Positions 1-7,524 of a DNA stretch of 37,850 bases are shown here, piece after piece. Below the pieces are notes generated by a model. It did no database searches and had not been told where the DNA came from. It saw only the letters and a program-made list of their open reading frames with translations. A program made the translations under genes and the position numbers. Numbering within the stretch: position 1 is the stretch's first letter; the number at the start of each line of letters is the position of its first letter. Source of the stretch: an uncultured Micrococcales bacterium (GTDB lineage: Bacteria > Actinomycetota > Actinomycetes > S36-B12 > UBA10799); the NCBI GenBank assembly GCA_937952095.1, contig CALFYG010000168.1, positions 1 through 37,850 on the forward strand, in the 5' to 3' direction.

Positions 1-217
1 GAGAGGTTGGCGACTGTTTTCGACTAACGGCTGAGCGTGGGACTAACGGCTGAGCGTGGGACTAACGGCTGTGGGTGCGACAGAACCGCCCGGCGCCTAC
101 CGGTGAGAGCTTCGTCCATCGGTGAGAGGTTGGGCACTCCGGTGAGAGGTTCGCGGCTGTTTTCGACTAACCGCTGAACCTGGGACTCACGGCTGAACCT
201 GGGACTAACGGCTGGGC
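1..217. repeat. Array of ~19-20-bp units in two types
   Basis: Seen directly: type A units begin ACTAACGGCTGA and recur with a 19-bp period at 23-41, 42-60 and 61-79 (degenerate), then again at 166-184, 185-203 and from 204. Type B units begin GGTGAGAGGTT and lie at 102-120, 121-140 and 141-160, with a cut copy at 1. The block 1-75 is repeated with changes at 144-217, so a composite module is duplicated. Read on the other strand, type A (CCGTGAGTCCCAGGTTC) resembles type B (CGGTGAGAGGTTC), so the two types may be inverted relatives. The array follows the 3' end of ygfZ and no gene is seen in it. It continues off the left edge. Confidence 0.85.
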
Positions 218-229
218 AGTGCAGCGGCC

Positions 230-1168
230 CTAAAGAGCCGTCACGACAGCTTCCTGCGAGGCGTCGATGCCGCCCACGGACAGGGGCGCCTCAACCGGCG
301 TGGAGCGCTTGATCACCGCCAAGCCAATGGGTCCGAGTTCGTGGTGCTGGGCCACGGAACCGACCCTGCCCACCGATCGGTCCCCAGCGAAGACCTCTGT
401 GCCGGGGTCCGGAAGCGCGCCGTCGAAGTGCAAGAGGACGAGCCGGCGCGGGGGACGGCCCATGTTGTGCAGGCGGGCGACAGTCTCCTGGCCGCGGTAG
501 CAGCCCTTCGCCAGATGGACCGCCGGGCCGATGAGGCCGAGTTCGTGCGGCAGCGACTTGTGATCGGTATCTGCTCCGACCTCCGGCACTCCGGCAGCGA
601 TCCTCAGCGCCTGCAAGGCCCAGGTCCCACACTCGGGACCTGCCGGGCGCTCGCTGCGTGGGAAGACCACCTCGGCGCCGATCAGGCGGTCGGGACGGGC
701 CGGGACGTACTTGGCGGCCGTACCGCCACGGTCCTCGCCGGAGTCTGTGGTCCCCATCCCGGCGTACTCCGCCGGGATCAGCCACGTCGGCAGGTCCTTG
801 TACTGCTCCCGCCGCGGTACCCAGACCACGTCATGCTCGTCGCTCAGGTCGGTCACCTCGACATCGGCCATGAACCGCATCCGGTCCAAGTAGGTCCGCA
901 AGGCGTCAGCGGTGTCGGCGTCGACGATCAGCCAGGTCGCTTCCCCGGTGTCAACGACGTGCAGGTCGTACTCGACGTGGCCGTTCGGGTCGAGGATCAG
1001 AGCCTGGGTCGATGAGTCGGATTCGATCCGGTGAGAGGTCAGCGAGTCGAGCCAGGTGATCCGGTCGGAGCCGGTGAGGCGCAATACCGCGCGGTGCGGC
1101 AACGCCACCCAGCCCTCGCCTGCGGCCAAGAGTTTCTGTTCCGCGAACGGGTCGCCGAAGTGGGTCAT
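230..1168 (-). CDS. ygfZ: YgfZ/GcvT-like folate-binding protein
   Basis: 312 residues. YgfZ proteins bind tetrahydrofolate and support maintenance or assembly of some Fe-S enzymes; they share the fold of the glycine-cleavage T protein but are not aminomethyltransferases. The family signature K-G-C-Y-x-G-Q-E is present as KGCYRGQETVARLHNMG in the C-terminal half, and the N-terminal part carries the usual VLRLTGSDRITWLDSLTS segment. The frame stays open upstream, but the ATG at 1168 (MTHFGDPFAEQ) fits the family N-terminus and lies 28 bp after the stop of the Fur-family gene. It is the last gene of a minus-strand operon. An equivalent gene (Rv0811c, from memory) lies near glnR and mshD in mycobacteria. 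Confidence 0.9.
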   Translation of the reverse strand: MTHFGDPFAEQKLLAAGEGWVALPHRAVLRLTGSDRITWLDSLTSHRIESDSSTQALILDPNGHVEYDLHVVDTGEATWLIVDADTADALRTYLDRMRFMADVEVTDLSDEHDVVWVPRREQYKDLPTWLIPAEYAGMGTTDSGEDRGGTAAKYVPARPDRLIGAEVVFPRSERPAGPECGTWALQALRIAAGVPEVGADTDHKSLPHELGLIGPAVHLAKGCYRGQETVARLHNMGRPPRRLVLLHFDGALPDPGTEVFAGDRSVGRVGSVAQHHELGPIGLAVIKRSTPVEAPLSVGGIDASQEAVVTAL

Positions 1169-1196
1169 GCCATCTGCAACGCGCGGAGGGCAGGAT

Positions 1197-1598
1197 TCAT
1201 TCGCGGCAGTCCGCACACAGTCCGGGCAAAGCCATGTACGCCAGGTCGGCGCGGAAGCCGTGGTCGCGCTCCAGAGCCGCAAGCAGGTCGTCCGCCAGTG
1301 CCATGTCAGCGCTGGACTGCCTCCCGCAGCGCTGACACACCAGGTGCAGGTGGGGGGTGGGGTCGACGGCGTGGTAGACCGGCGGCCCGTGACCGATGTG
1401 CGTGTGGGTGATCAGTCCGACTTCCACCAGAACGTCGAGAGCCCGGTAGACGGTCGAGTGGTCGACGTCGGGCACTTCGGCCACGATCTGATCCGGGGTG
1501 GCGTGGCGCAGGCGTTCAACGGTCTCCCACACCTGCCTGCGCTGGGGGGTGAGACGGTAGCCGTGGTCCCGGAGCCGGGCTTCGAAATCCTGGCTCAC
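1197..1598 (-). CDS. Fur-family metalloregulator, Nur-like
   Basis: 133 residues from a GTG whose GTGA overlaps the TGA of the nitrobindin-like gene by 4 bases. N-terminal winged helix (YRLTPQRRQVWETV, STVYRALDVL), then a dimerisation/metal domain with HTHIGHG (H65, H67, H70), HLHLVC (H83, H85) and two CxxC zinc pairs (C88/C91, C128/C131). The sequence around HATPD, HTHIGHG and HLHLVC most resembles the nickel regulator Nur of Streptomyces, also found near ygfZ. Compared with Nur as I remember it, one Ni-site His (His86) is Thr81 and one M-site His (His126) is Tyr121, so metal specificity is uncertain. It likely acts as a metal-dependent DNA-binding repressor. Fur-family assignment is firm; the Nur assignment is an inference. 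Confidence 0.88.
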   Translation of the reverse strand: MSQDFEARLRDHGYRLTPQRRQVWETVERLRHATPDQIVAEVPDVDHSTVYRALDVLVEVGLITHTHIGHGPPVYHAVDPTPHLHLVCQRCGRQSSADMALADDLLAALERDHGFRADLAYMALPGLCADCRE

Positions 1599-2104
1599 AC
1601 GCTCTTCAACTTGGCTGCCAGATGGTTGCTCAGCGGTTCCCCGACCGCAGCCATGTCGAAGGTCCACGCGAGATCACCATCGGGCGCGAGGCCGTACAGC
1701 CGCTGGCCGCCGAGGTACTCCTTCGCGCTGGCCGTGCGCATGACCGAATCAGTGGTCATCTCCAGACTCGCGCGGGTGATGGTGGCGTCTTGGATCTCCG
1801 AGACGGTGACCTTGCCGTGCCACACCTCGGTGTAGCCGGTGGGGTGGATGAACAGTGCCTCGAACTCGTTGTCGGGCCGGGGGCGGAAGTACGCCGACTC
1901 CATCGCGCCGGGCCGTTCGCGATTGCCGTCGGCGTCGAGGATCCAGGACCGCGAGTTCATGGCGATGAACGGCCGCCCATCGCATGTGAAGGAGAGCTCC
2001 TGGCCGAAGCGGAAGTCCTCGATCGTGGGGTACTGCCCGGTTCCGACGCCCACCCACTGCCCGAGCAGCCAGGACAGGGGCAGCAACTCCTCCGGGAGGT
2101 CCAC
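1595..2104 (-). CDS. Nitrobindin-like heme beta-barrel protein
   Basis: 169 residues, FABP-like/nitrobindin family (formerly DUF1794), a small beta-barrel. Known members bind heme through a C-terminal His and react with NO or isomerise peroxynitrite. The N-terminal signature GxWxGxGxxxxP is present (LGQWVGVGTGQYPT, residues 14-27). H161 in SNHLAAKL, near the C-terminus, matches the usual heme-ligating position. An ATG at 2149 would add 15 residues, but GTG at 2104 is preferred: it overlaps the stop of the 32-residue peptide (TAGTG) and starts exactly at the family N-terminus. The 3' end overlaps the Fur-family gene by 4 bases. Counterpart by position: Rv0813c. Confidence 0.87.
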   Translation of the reverse strand: MDLPEELLPLSWLLGQWVGVGTGQYPTIEDFRFGQELSFTCDGRPFIAMNSRSWILDADGNRERPGAMESAYFRPRPDNEFEALFIHPTGYTEVWHGKVTVSEIQDATITRASLEMTTDSVMRTASAKEYLGGQRLYGLAPDGDLAWTFDMAAVGEPLSNHLAAKLKSV

Positions 2105-2202
2105 TACTCGCTCTTGAAGAGGCGGTAGACGACGTACACGGAGAACCACACGATGACCACACTGACCAGTACGAGCAGCGATGTGAAGAAGATCTCGGTC
2201 AT
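2104..2202 (-). CDS. Small membrane peptide, 32 residues
   Basis: Begins MTEIFFTSLLVLVSV and ends YRLFKSE. One hydrophobic segment (about residues 5-27) is followed by a basic end, so it is a single-pass peptide. Support for expression: no Shine-Dalgarno but a TAGGCT -10 box six bases before the ATG (leaderless pattern), and its TAG overlaps the GTG of the nitrobindin-like gene, giving translational coupling. It is short enough for ordinary gene callers to miss. No family recognised. It may mainly serve as a leader that couples translation, or tether the soluble neighbour to the membrane. Confidence 0.7.
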   Translation of the reverse strand: MTEIFFTSLLVLVSVVIVWFSVYVVYRLFKSE

Positions 2203-2208
2203 GGGGCC

Positions 2209-2214
2209 AGCCTA
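2209..2214 (-). promoter_or_regulatory. -10 box of a leaderless promoter (TAGGCT)
   Basis: On the minus strand TAGGCT is followed by six bases and the ATG of the small membrane peptide. This is the TAnnnT-N6/7-start arrangement typical of actinobacterial leaderless mRNAs. It would start a transcript for the peptide, nitrobindin-like, Fur-family and ygfZ genes independent of the DsrE/DUF4395 genes upstream. Confidence 0.6.
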
Positions 2215-2254
2215 GTCGGTGCCGCCCGGGAGCACCGCGTCAGTTGCGGACATA

Positions 2255-2307
2255 CGCCTTTTGGTGAAGAAGCGACACCTCACGTGCGACTTCTTCACCA
2301 AAAGGGT
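2255..2307. repeat. Palindromic repeat, copy 1 of a two-copy family
   Basis: Perfect 16-bp arms CCTTTTGGTGAAGAAG (2257-2272) and its complement (2290-2305) around a 17-base loop. Beyond the perfect arms the loop edges also resemble each other in inverted orientation (GCGAC). It begins just after the DsrE stop and lies upstream of the leaderless promoter. A diverged copy of the whole element sits at 30138-30193. No U-run follows, so a classical terminator is not obvious, though such a stem could stop or protect RNA. Confidence 0.9.
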
Positions 2308-2312
2308 CGCAC

Positions 2313-2657
2313 TCAGTACACGAGGGCCTGGGTGTTCTCGCCCAGTAGTGCCTCCACCAGCGTCGCAGCCCCCGCGATGTCCGCTCCGGGCCGCAGGTGG
2401 CCGGCCGTGAGACCCCGGCGGGCGGCGCACTGGCTGCACACGTGGACCTGTCCCACGCTGTTCAATGCCGTGTCGAGGTCCGGGGCATACTCGAGGTCGT
2501 AGGCGGGCTGCTGCCCGGCCACCGCGAACATCGTCGCCGGCCCGGACAACCACAGCGCGACGTCCGCCCCGGAGGCGGCGGCTGTCATCGCCACGGTCAG
2601 TGCGGCCGCCACTTTCTCCTGGTCGTCGGTGGTCAGCTGGACGACCAGTGGGCGCAC
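2313..2657 (-). CDS. DsrE-family protein
   Basis: 114 residues from GTG. DsrE/DsrF-like fold: N-terminal strand and helix LVVQLTTDDQEKVAAALTVA, then ADVALWLSGPA, typical of this sulfur-handling superfamily. A Cys pair C74-S-Q-C77 in VHVCSQCAARRG could carry persulfide or bind metal. DsrE relatives move sulfur as persulfide in sulfur relay; the exact substrate here is unknown. It starts one base after the stop of the DUF4395 gene, so the two are coupled. Together with the thioredoxin and DUF4395 genes it forms a Cys-rich redox cluster. In mycobacteria this position holds rhodanese/SseC genes (from memory), so DsrE may be an alternative sulfur carrier. Confidence 0.8.
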   Translation of the reverse strand: MRPLVVQLTTDDQEKVAAALTVAMTAAASGADVALWLSGPATMFAVAGQQPAYDLEYAPDLDTALNSVGQVHVCSQCAARRGLTAGHLRPGADIAGAATLVEALLGENTQALVY

Positions 2658-2658
2658 C

Positions 2659-3144
2659 TCAGACCCGCGATCCGGTGGAGTCGGTCAGGTCGAGAACGGA
2701 TCCGTTCGACGGCGCGGGGATGGCTGCCGCGGGCAGGAACCGGCGGATGCGCACGTAGATCTCACACCCGAGGCAGAACCCGAACACAGCGTTCAACGCG
2801 GCGGCGAACAGAGCGAAGCCGGCGAAGATGTAGACGCCGAGGGTCCAGGCCAGCAGCATGCTGATGCTCGCGGCGAGGGCGAACCCGAGGCCGACGGCCT
2901 GTGCGAACTGCGGGGGCAGCGGCTCCTCCATGTGGTCCGGCGCTTTCAGGCGGGGTCGCACCAGTTTCTTGAAGATCCAGCCGTAGGGCTGGTGGCTCGG
3001 TCCGAGGATCGCTCCGAAGGCGAAGACCAAGGTCTGGAGGCTCAGAAGCACAGTGGCGACCGGGCCCGGCGTGGTCACAATGACGAGGGCGAGCACGACG
3101 ACGGTGATGGCGGCGGAGAAGCGGGTGCCGCGGGGATCGATCAC
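2659..3144 (-). CDS. DUF4395 membrane protein
   Basis: 161 residues from GTG, preceded by GAGAGG. About four membrane segments: residues ~11-30, 32-48, 83-103 and 105-125. Cys pair C124-L-G-C127 in NAVFGFCLGCEIY, the hallmark of DUF4395, then a basic cytosolic end. The family is regularly next to a thioredoxin-like gene (Rv0816c-Rv0817c in M. tuberculosis, from memory), and here it is divergent from one, 137 bp away. A role in membrane thiol-disulfide exchange is inferred from the CxxC and neighbours; the family has no established activity known to me. Confidence 0.85.
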   Translation of the reverse strand: MIDPRGTRFSAAITVVVLALVIVTTPGPVATVLLSLQTLVFAFGAILGPSHQPYGWIFKKLVRPRLKAPDHMEEPLPPQFAQAVGLGFALAASISMLLAWTLGVYIFAGFALFAAALNAVFGFCLGCEIYVRIRRFLPAAAIPAPSNGSVLDLTDSTGSRV

Positions 3145-3281
3145 GAGTACCTCTCGGGGGATGGGTGCAGTATCGTGGAGAACCTGAATTTCGCGTCAGG
3201 CATTCCCACGCTGTTGATCACTGCTTCCAGAGTACGCGGGCGGTGGGGAATGTCATGGCTCCGGGAGGTGTTGAGCCCAGC

Positions 3282-3701
3282 ATGTCGGGAATTGTGATCC
3301 TCGCTGCGATCGCGGCGCTGCTAGCTGCGTTCGGCGTGTGGCGTCATCTGGCCGACGGCCGGATGCGCGCGGCGGCACGGGTGGACGCCCCGCGTCTGAC
3401 GCCCGCCGAGGTGGGTGGCGAGCTTGGCGACAAGGCCACCCTGGTGCAGTTCACCTCCGCCTTCTGTGCCCCGTGTCGTGCTACGCGACGCATCCTCGGG
3501 GAGGTTGCCGACATGGTGCCCGGGGTCAAGCACGTCGACCTCGACGTCGAACACCACCTCGATCTCGCGCGGGAACTGAACATCTCCCGCACGCCCACGG
3601 TGCTCGTACTCGATGCCGACGGCGCGATCGTGCGCCGTGCCTCCGGGCAGCCGCGCAAGGCCGACGTCATCGCCGCCCTCGGCGACGCCATGCCCGCCTG
3701 A
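3282..3701 (+). CDS. Membrane-anchored thioredoxin-like protein
   Basis: 139 residues. N-terminal membrane anchor (residues ~4-19) followed by a thioredoxin domain with active site C62-A-P-C65 (FCAPCRATRR) and the cis-Pro loop SRTPTVLV. Start ATG 3282 chosen over an in-frame upstream codon because GGGAGG precedes it and the anchor begins there. It corresponds by position and type to mycobacterial ThiX (Rv0816c). It likely reduces disulfides on or near the membrane; the divergent DUF4395 protein with its own CxxC is the natural partner. The 137-bp divergent spacer holds an inverted GCATTCCC/GGGAATG pair (3199-3206 and 3246-3252) that might be an operator. Confidence 0.88.
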   Translation: MSGIVILAAIAALLAAFGVWRHLADGRMRAAARVDAPRLTPAEVGGELGDKATLVQFTSAFCAPCRATRRILGEVADMVPGVKHVDLDVEHHLDLARELNISRTPTVLVLDADGAIVRRASGQPRKADVIAALGDAMPA

Positions 3702-3774
3702 TCCGGTCGAGGCGACCGGGGCGTCACACGTCACGGCCCTCTGCAATATCGTGGGAGGGGTCCGGAGGTGGCCC

Positions 3775-4473
3775 ATGAGCAGTGTTCTGCTGATGACCGA
3801 TGCGGTCGAGCCCAGCGATCATGTGCTGCCCGCGCTCGGGTTGCTGGGCCATCAAGTGCGCGTTCTCCCCGCAGAGGCGGCAGCACTGCTGGACGCTCCT
3901 GCCGGTGATCTGCTGCTCGTCGACGGCCGGCGTGACCTTCCCGGTGCCCGCTCCCTGTGTCGGGTACTTCGTGCGACAGGATCCGATCTGCCGGTCCTGC
4001 TGATCATCACCGAGGGCGGTCTCGCGGCCGTTGCGCCGGACTGGGGGGTCGATGACATCCTGCTCGACTCCGCCGGCCCGGGTGAGGTCGAGGCGCGCTT
4101 CCGGCTGGCCATCGGGCGGATGGCTGAGAACGAGCAGGAGACCGAACCGGAGATCCGGCACGGGGAACTCCTCATCGATGAGGGCAGTTACACCGCCACG
4201 GTGCGCGGTCGGGTGCTCGATCTGACCTACAAGGAGTTCGAACTCCTCAAGTACCTGTCCCAGCACCCCGGGCGGGTCTTCACCCGGCAACAGTTGTTGC
4301 AGGAGGTGTGGGGCTACGACTACTTCGGGGGCACCCGCACCGTCGATGTCCACGTGCGTCGCCTGCGCGCCAAACTCGGCTCCGAGTACGAGGCGTTGAT
4401 CGGTACCGTGCGCAACGTCGGCTACCGCCTCGTCCCGCCGCGTTCGGAACGTGAGCCGGAGTTCAGCGAGTGA
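3775..4473 (+). CDS. glnR: GlnR, nitrogen-metabolism response regulator
   Basis: 232 residues. OmpR/PhoB-type architecture: atypical receiver (1-~120) and C-terminal winged helix (~140-230; LTYKEFELLKYL, DVHVRRLRAKL, VRNVGYRLV). Segments LLLVDGRRDLPGARSLC and TEGGLAAVAPDWGVDDILLD closely match Streptomyces and mycobacterial GlnR. D50 is present but the receiver lacks the full acidic pocket and the conserved Lys of phosphorylated regulators, as in other GlnR orphans that act as constitutive dimers. GlnR controls ammonium transport, glutamine synthetase and nitrite/nitrate genes. Start ATG 3775 follows GGAGG. The gene overlaps mshD by 4 bases; the same order (Rv0818-Rv0819) occurs in M. tuberculosis. 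Confidence 0.92.
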   Translation: MSSVLLMTDAVEPSDHVLPALGLLGHQVRVLPAEAAALLDAPAGDLLLVDGRRDLPGARSLCRVLRATGSDLPVLLIITEGGLAAVAPDWGVDDILLDSAGPGEVEARFRLAIGRMAENEQETEPEIRHGELLIDEGSYTATVRGRVLDLTYKEFELLKYLSQHPGRVFTRQQLLQEVWGYDYFGGTRTVDVHVRRLRAKLGSEYEALIGTVRNVGYRLVPPRSEREPEFSE

Positions 4474-5369
4474 CACAAGCGGTCATCGAGTGGGTCGACC
4501 ATCTCACTCCCGCGGAGATCGCCGAGGTCGACGCGATGCTCGACCGGGTCAGCGCCGCCGACGGCGTCTCTTCGCTGAGTGAACACACCTACCTGCATCT
4601 GCTGGCCGGTGCGGCAGGGCCCGACCGCCACGGCCTCGTCCGTGTGAACCGCCGGATCGTGGGCTACGCCTTCGTCTCGGCCGACGACGATCCTGTGGCG
4701 GAGTTCCTCGTCGACCCGGCCGCACGCGGCGAGGGGATCGGCGCGCAGATGCTCTCCGAGATCCTCGATGTCGCTGGGCCGCGGGTGCGCATCTGGGCGC
4801 ACGGTCAGTTGCCGGCCGCCGAAGCCATCGCGATGTCCGCGGGGATGCGGCCGGTGCGCCGACTGTGCCGCTACACCCGTGCCTTGACCGAGCTCCCTGA
4901 CGTCGCGTTGCCGGCCGGGGTGACAGTACGCCGGTTCACGGCCGACGACGCACAGGCGTGGCTCGCGCTGAACGCCGAGGCCTTCGTGGATCTGCCGGAC
5001 CAGGGTTCATGGACCCGCGCCGATCTCGATGAGCGACTCGCGCAGGCGTGGTTCGATCCGGAGGGCTTCCTGCTCGCGTTCGACGATCACGGACTCGTGG
5101 GTTTCCACTGGACGAAGGTCCACGGCGGGGTGGCACATCCGCACGTGCGGACCGGGGAGGTCTATGTGTTGGCCGTCGCCGGGCGCGCGAGGGGCACGGG
5201 ACTCGGCTCCGCGCTGACCTCCATGGGACTGCACTACCTCGAAGGTTTGGGCTTGGGCACCGTCATGCTCTACGTCGACCTGCAGAACACAGGGGCGGTG
5301 GCGATGTACGAAAGCCTTGGTTTCGTCCGTGCGGACTGCGATGTGCAGTTCGCTTTGGCACCCGGCTGA
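4470..5369 (+). CDS. mshD: Mycothiol synthase
   Basis: 299 residues, two tandem GNAT acetyltransferase domains (about 1-135 and 150-299). Acetyl-CoA loop motifs: VDPAARGEGIGAQML in the first and VAGRARGTGLGSALTS in the second. MshD acetylates the Cys amine of Cys-GlcN-Ins in the last step of mycothiol synthesis, the main low-molecular-weight thiol of actinomycetes. Start is GTG within GTGA overlapping the glnR stop. The gene order matches the mycobacterial locus and marks the organism as a mycothiol producer. Confidence 0.93.
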   Translation: MTQAVIEWVDHLTPAEIAEVDAMLDRVSAADGVSSLSEHTYLHLLAGAAGPDRHGLVRVNRRIVGYAFVSADDDPVAEFLVDPAARGEGIGAQMLSEILDVAGPRVRIWAHGQLPAAEAIAMSAGMRPVRRLCRYTRALTELPDVALPAGVTVRRFTADDAQAWLALNAEAFVDLPDQGSWTRADLDERLAQAWFDPEGFLLAFDDHGLVGFHWTKVHGGVAHPHVRTGEVYVLAVAGRARGTGLGSALTSMGLHYLEGLGLGTVMLYVDLQNTGAVAMYESLGFVRADCDVQFALAPG

Positions 5370-5426
5370 GGGTGGCGTCGACGACCGATTGGCCGCGATT
5401 CGCGGCTTTCTGGCAACCTTGGGGAC

Positions 5427-7523
5427 ATGACCGCCGCCACCTCCGAGTCCGCCGCAGTGGCTGACGATCTCCCCGAGCACCGATTCATCGACCGCGAGCT
5501 CAGTTGGCTGGCCTTCAACCAGCGCGTGCTCGAGCTCGCTGAGGACCCCGAGTTGCCGCTGCTTGAGCGCGCCAAGTTCCTGGCCATCTTCGCGTCGAAC
5601 CTCGACGAGTTCTTCATGGTCCGGGTGGCCGGGCTCAAGCGCCGCATCGCGGCGGGGATCGCCGTGAAGGCCGCGAGCGGCCTGCTGCCGCGCGAGGTCC
5701 ACGACGCGGTCCTCGTGCATTCACATGAACTGATGCGCCGGCAGGCGTCCTGCTGGAGCGACCACGTGCGGCCGGAACTGGCGGCCGAGGGCATCAGCCT
5801 GGTGCGGTGGGCGGAACTGTCCGATGATGAGCGCAAGTCGCTGTCGCGGCTCTTCCGCGACAAGATCTACCCGGTGCTCACGCCGCTGGCAGTGGACCCG
5901 GCCCACCCGTTCCCGTACATCTCCGGGCTTTCGCTGAACCTCGCCGTCGTGGTGCGCAATCCCGCCACCGGAACCGAACTGTTCGCCCGGGTGAAGGTCC
6001 CGCCGAGCCTGGACCGGTTCCTAGGGATCGGCGGGTCACGTTTCGTTCCGCTGGAGGACCTGATCGCCCAGCATCTCGACATGCTGTTCCCCGGGATGGA
6101 CATCCTCGAGCACCACCTGTTCCGCGTCACCCGCAACGAGGACCTCGAGGTCGAGGAGGACGACGCGGAGAACCTTCTCAAGGCCCTGGAGCGGGAGTTG
6201 AGCCGGCGCCGTTTCGGCCCTCCGGTGCGCCTGGAGGTGGAGGACACCATCGCACCGCATGTGCTCGACCTGCTCGTGCGGGAACTCGGGATGGCCGAGA
6301 ACGAGGTCTTCATGCTCCCCGGGCCGTTGGACCTGCGCGGTCTGTGGGCCTTCGTGGGGCTCAACCGCGAGGATCTCACCGACCCTGCCTTCCTGCCGAA
6401 GACCAACCGCAACCTCGCCGAGAACAAGGAGAGCGCGAGCGCGCCCAACGTCCTGGAGGCGATGCGCCGCGGCGACGTTCTGCTGCACCACCCCTACGAC
6501 TCGTTCTCCACGAGCGTGCAGCGGTTCCTCGAGCAGGCCGCCGCAGACCCCAAGGTGCTGGCGATCAAGCAGACGCTCTACCGCACGTCCGGTGACTCAC
6601 CGATCATCGACGCCCTCATCGATGCCGCGGAGGCGGGCAAGCAGGTGCTGGCGCTCGTGGAGATCAAAGCCCGCTTCGACGAGAGCGCGAACATCAAGTG
6701 GGCGCGCAAGCTCGAGCGTGCCGGCGTGCACGTGGTGTACGGCCTGGTCGGCCTGAAGACGCACTGCAAGTTGTCGATGGTCGTGCGCGACGATGGGGAC
6801 CGTCTGCGTCGCTACTGCCACCTCGGGACCGGCAACTACCACCCGAAGACCGCTCGGCTGTACGAGGACTTCGGCCTTCTGACCGTGGATGACCAGGTGG
6901 GCCAGGATGTGGCGAACCTGTTCAACCAACTCTCGGGGTATTCGATGCACACCGAGTACCACCGCTTGCTCGTCGCGCCGCACTCCATCCGGTCGGGCCT
7001 GATCGAGCGCATCGAGCGCGAGGTCGCCAACCACGAGGCGGGCCTTCCCGCCCACATCAGGTTCAAGTGCAACTCCATCGTCGACGAGAAGGTCATCGAC
7101 GCCCTGTACCGCGCGTCGATGACCGGGGTGCCGGTCGATGTCCTGGTGCGTGGGATCTGCGCGATCCGCCCGCAGGTCCCCGGCTTGAGTGAGAACCTTC
7201 GGGTGCGCAGCATCCTCGGTCGGTTCCTCGAGCATTCGCGGGCGTACGAGTTCCGCAACGGCGGCGAACCCGAGGTATGGATCGGATCGGCGGATCTCAT
7301 GCACCGCAACCTCGACCGCCGGGTCGAGACCCTGGTCTCGTTGCGTTCCCCGGAACAGATCGCGTATGTCGGGGAGGTTCTGGACAAGGCGTTCGACGAG
7401 GGCACGTCCGCATGGGACCTTGGTCCTGACGGACAATGGATTCACAACGAAGCGCCGGCCGGTGGGCAACTGGAGGATTTCCAGGCCTACATGATCCGGC
7501 GGAAGCACCTGCGTGGAGGCTGA
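5427..7523 (+). CDS. ppk: Polyphosphate kinase PPK1
   Basis: 698 residues, normal length for PPK1. It transfers the gamma phosphate of ATP reversibly onto polyphosphate. N-terminal domain HRFIDRELSWLAFNQRVLELA and SNLDEFFMVRVAGLKRRI; HHPYDSF motif near residue 355; autophosphorylated His465 in YCHLGTGNYHPKTARLYED. First gene of a run ppk, CYTH-CHAD, mutT1-like, just before the PHO-box-controlled pst genes. No strong Shine-Dalgarno; CAACCT seven bases before the ATG could be a weak leaderless -10. The context points to a dedicated phosphate-storage locus. Confidence 0.96.
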   Translation: MTAATSESAAVADDLPEHRFIDRELSWLAFNQRVLELAEDPELPLLERAKFLAIFASNLDEFFMVRVAGLKRRIAAGIAVKAASGLLPREVHDAVLVHSHELMRRQASCWSDHVRPELAAEGISLVRWAELSDDERKSLSRLFRDKIYPVLTPLAVDPAHPFPYISGLSLNLAVVVRNPATGTELFARVKVPPSLDRFLGIGGSRFVPLEDLIAQHLDMLFPGMDILEHHLFRVTRNEDLEVEEDDAENLLKALERELSRRRFGPPVRLEVEDTIAPHVLDLLVRELGMAENEVFMLPGPLDLRGLWAFVGLNREDLTDPAFLPKTNRNLAENKESASAPNVLEAMRRGDVLLHHPYDSFSTSVQRFLEQAAADPKVLAIKQTLYRTSGDSPIIDALIDAAEAGKQVLALVEIKARFDESANIKWARKLERAGVHVVYGLVGLKTHCKLSMVVRDDGDRLRRYCHLGTGNYHPKTARLYEDFGLLTVDDQVGQDVANLFNQLSGYSMHTEYHRLLVAPHSIRSGLIERIEREVANHEAGLPAHIRFKCNSIVDEKVIDALYRASMTGVPVDVLVRGICAIRPQVPGLSENLRVRSILGRFLEHSRAYEFRNGGEPEVWIGSADLMHRNLDRRVETLVSLRSPEQIAYVGEVLDKAFDEGTSAWDLGPDGQWIHNEAPAGGQLEDFQAYMIRRKHLRGG

Positions 7524-7524
7524 C

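Noticed and set aside
1..217. CRISPR array
   Set aside because: Units are 19-20 bp with almost no spacers, and there are two unit types; no cas genes in the window.
341..1015. 224-residue plus-strand open frame over ygfZ
   Set aside because: It is antisense to a clear YgfZ gene, has low-complexity composition and no ribosome binding site; long antisense frames are common in high-GC DNA.
2255..2307. Ordinary rho-independent terminator
   Set aside because: No U-run after the stem on either strand, and a homologous copy at 30138 lies between divergent gene starts where no terminator is needed.
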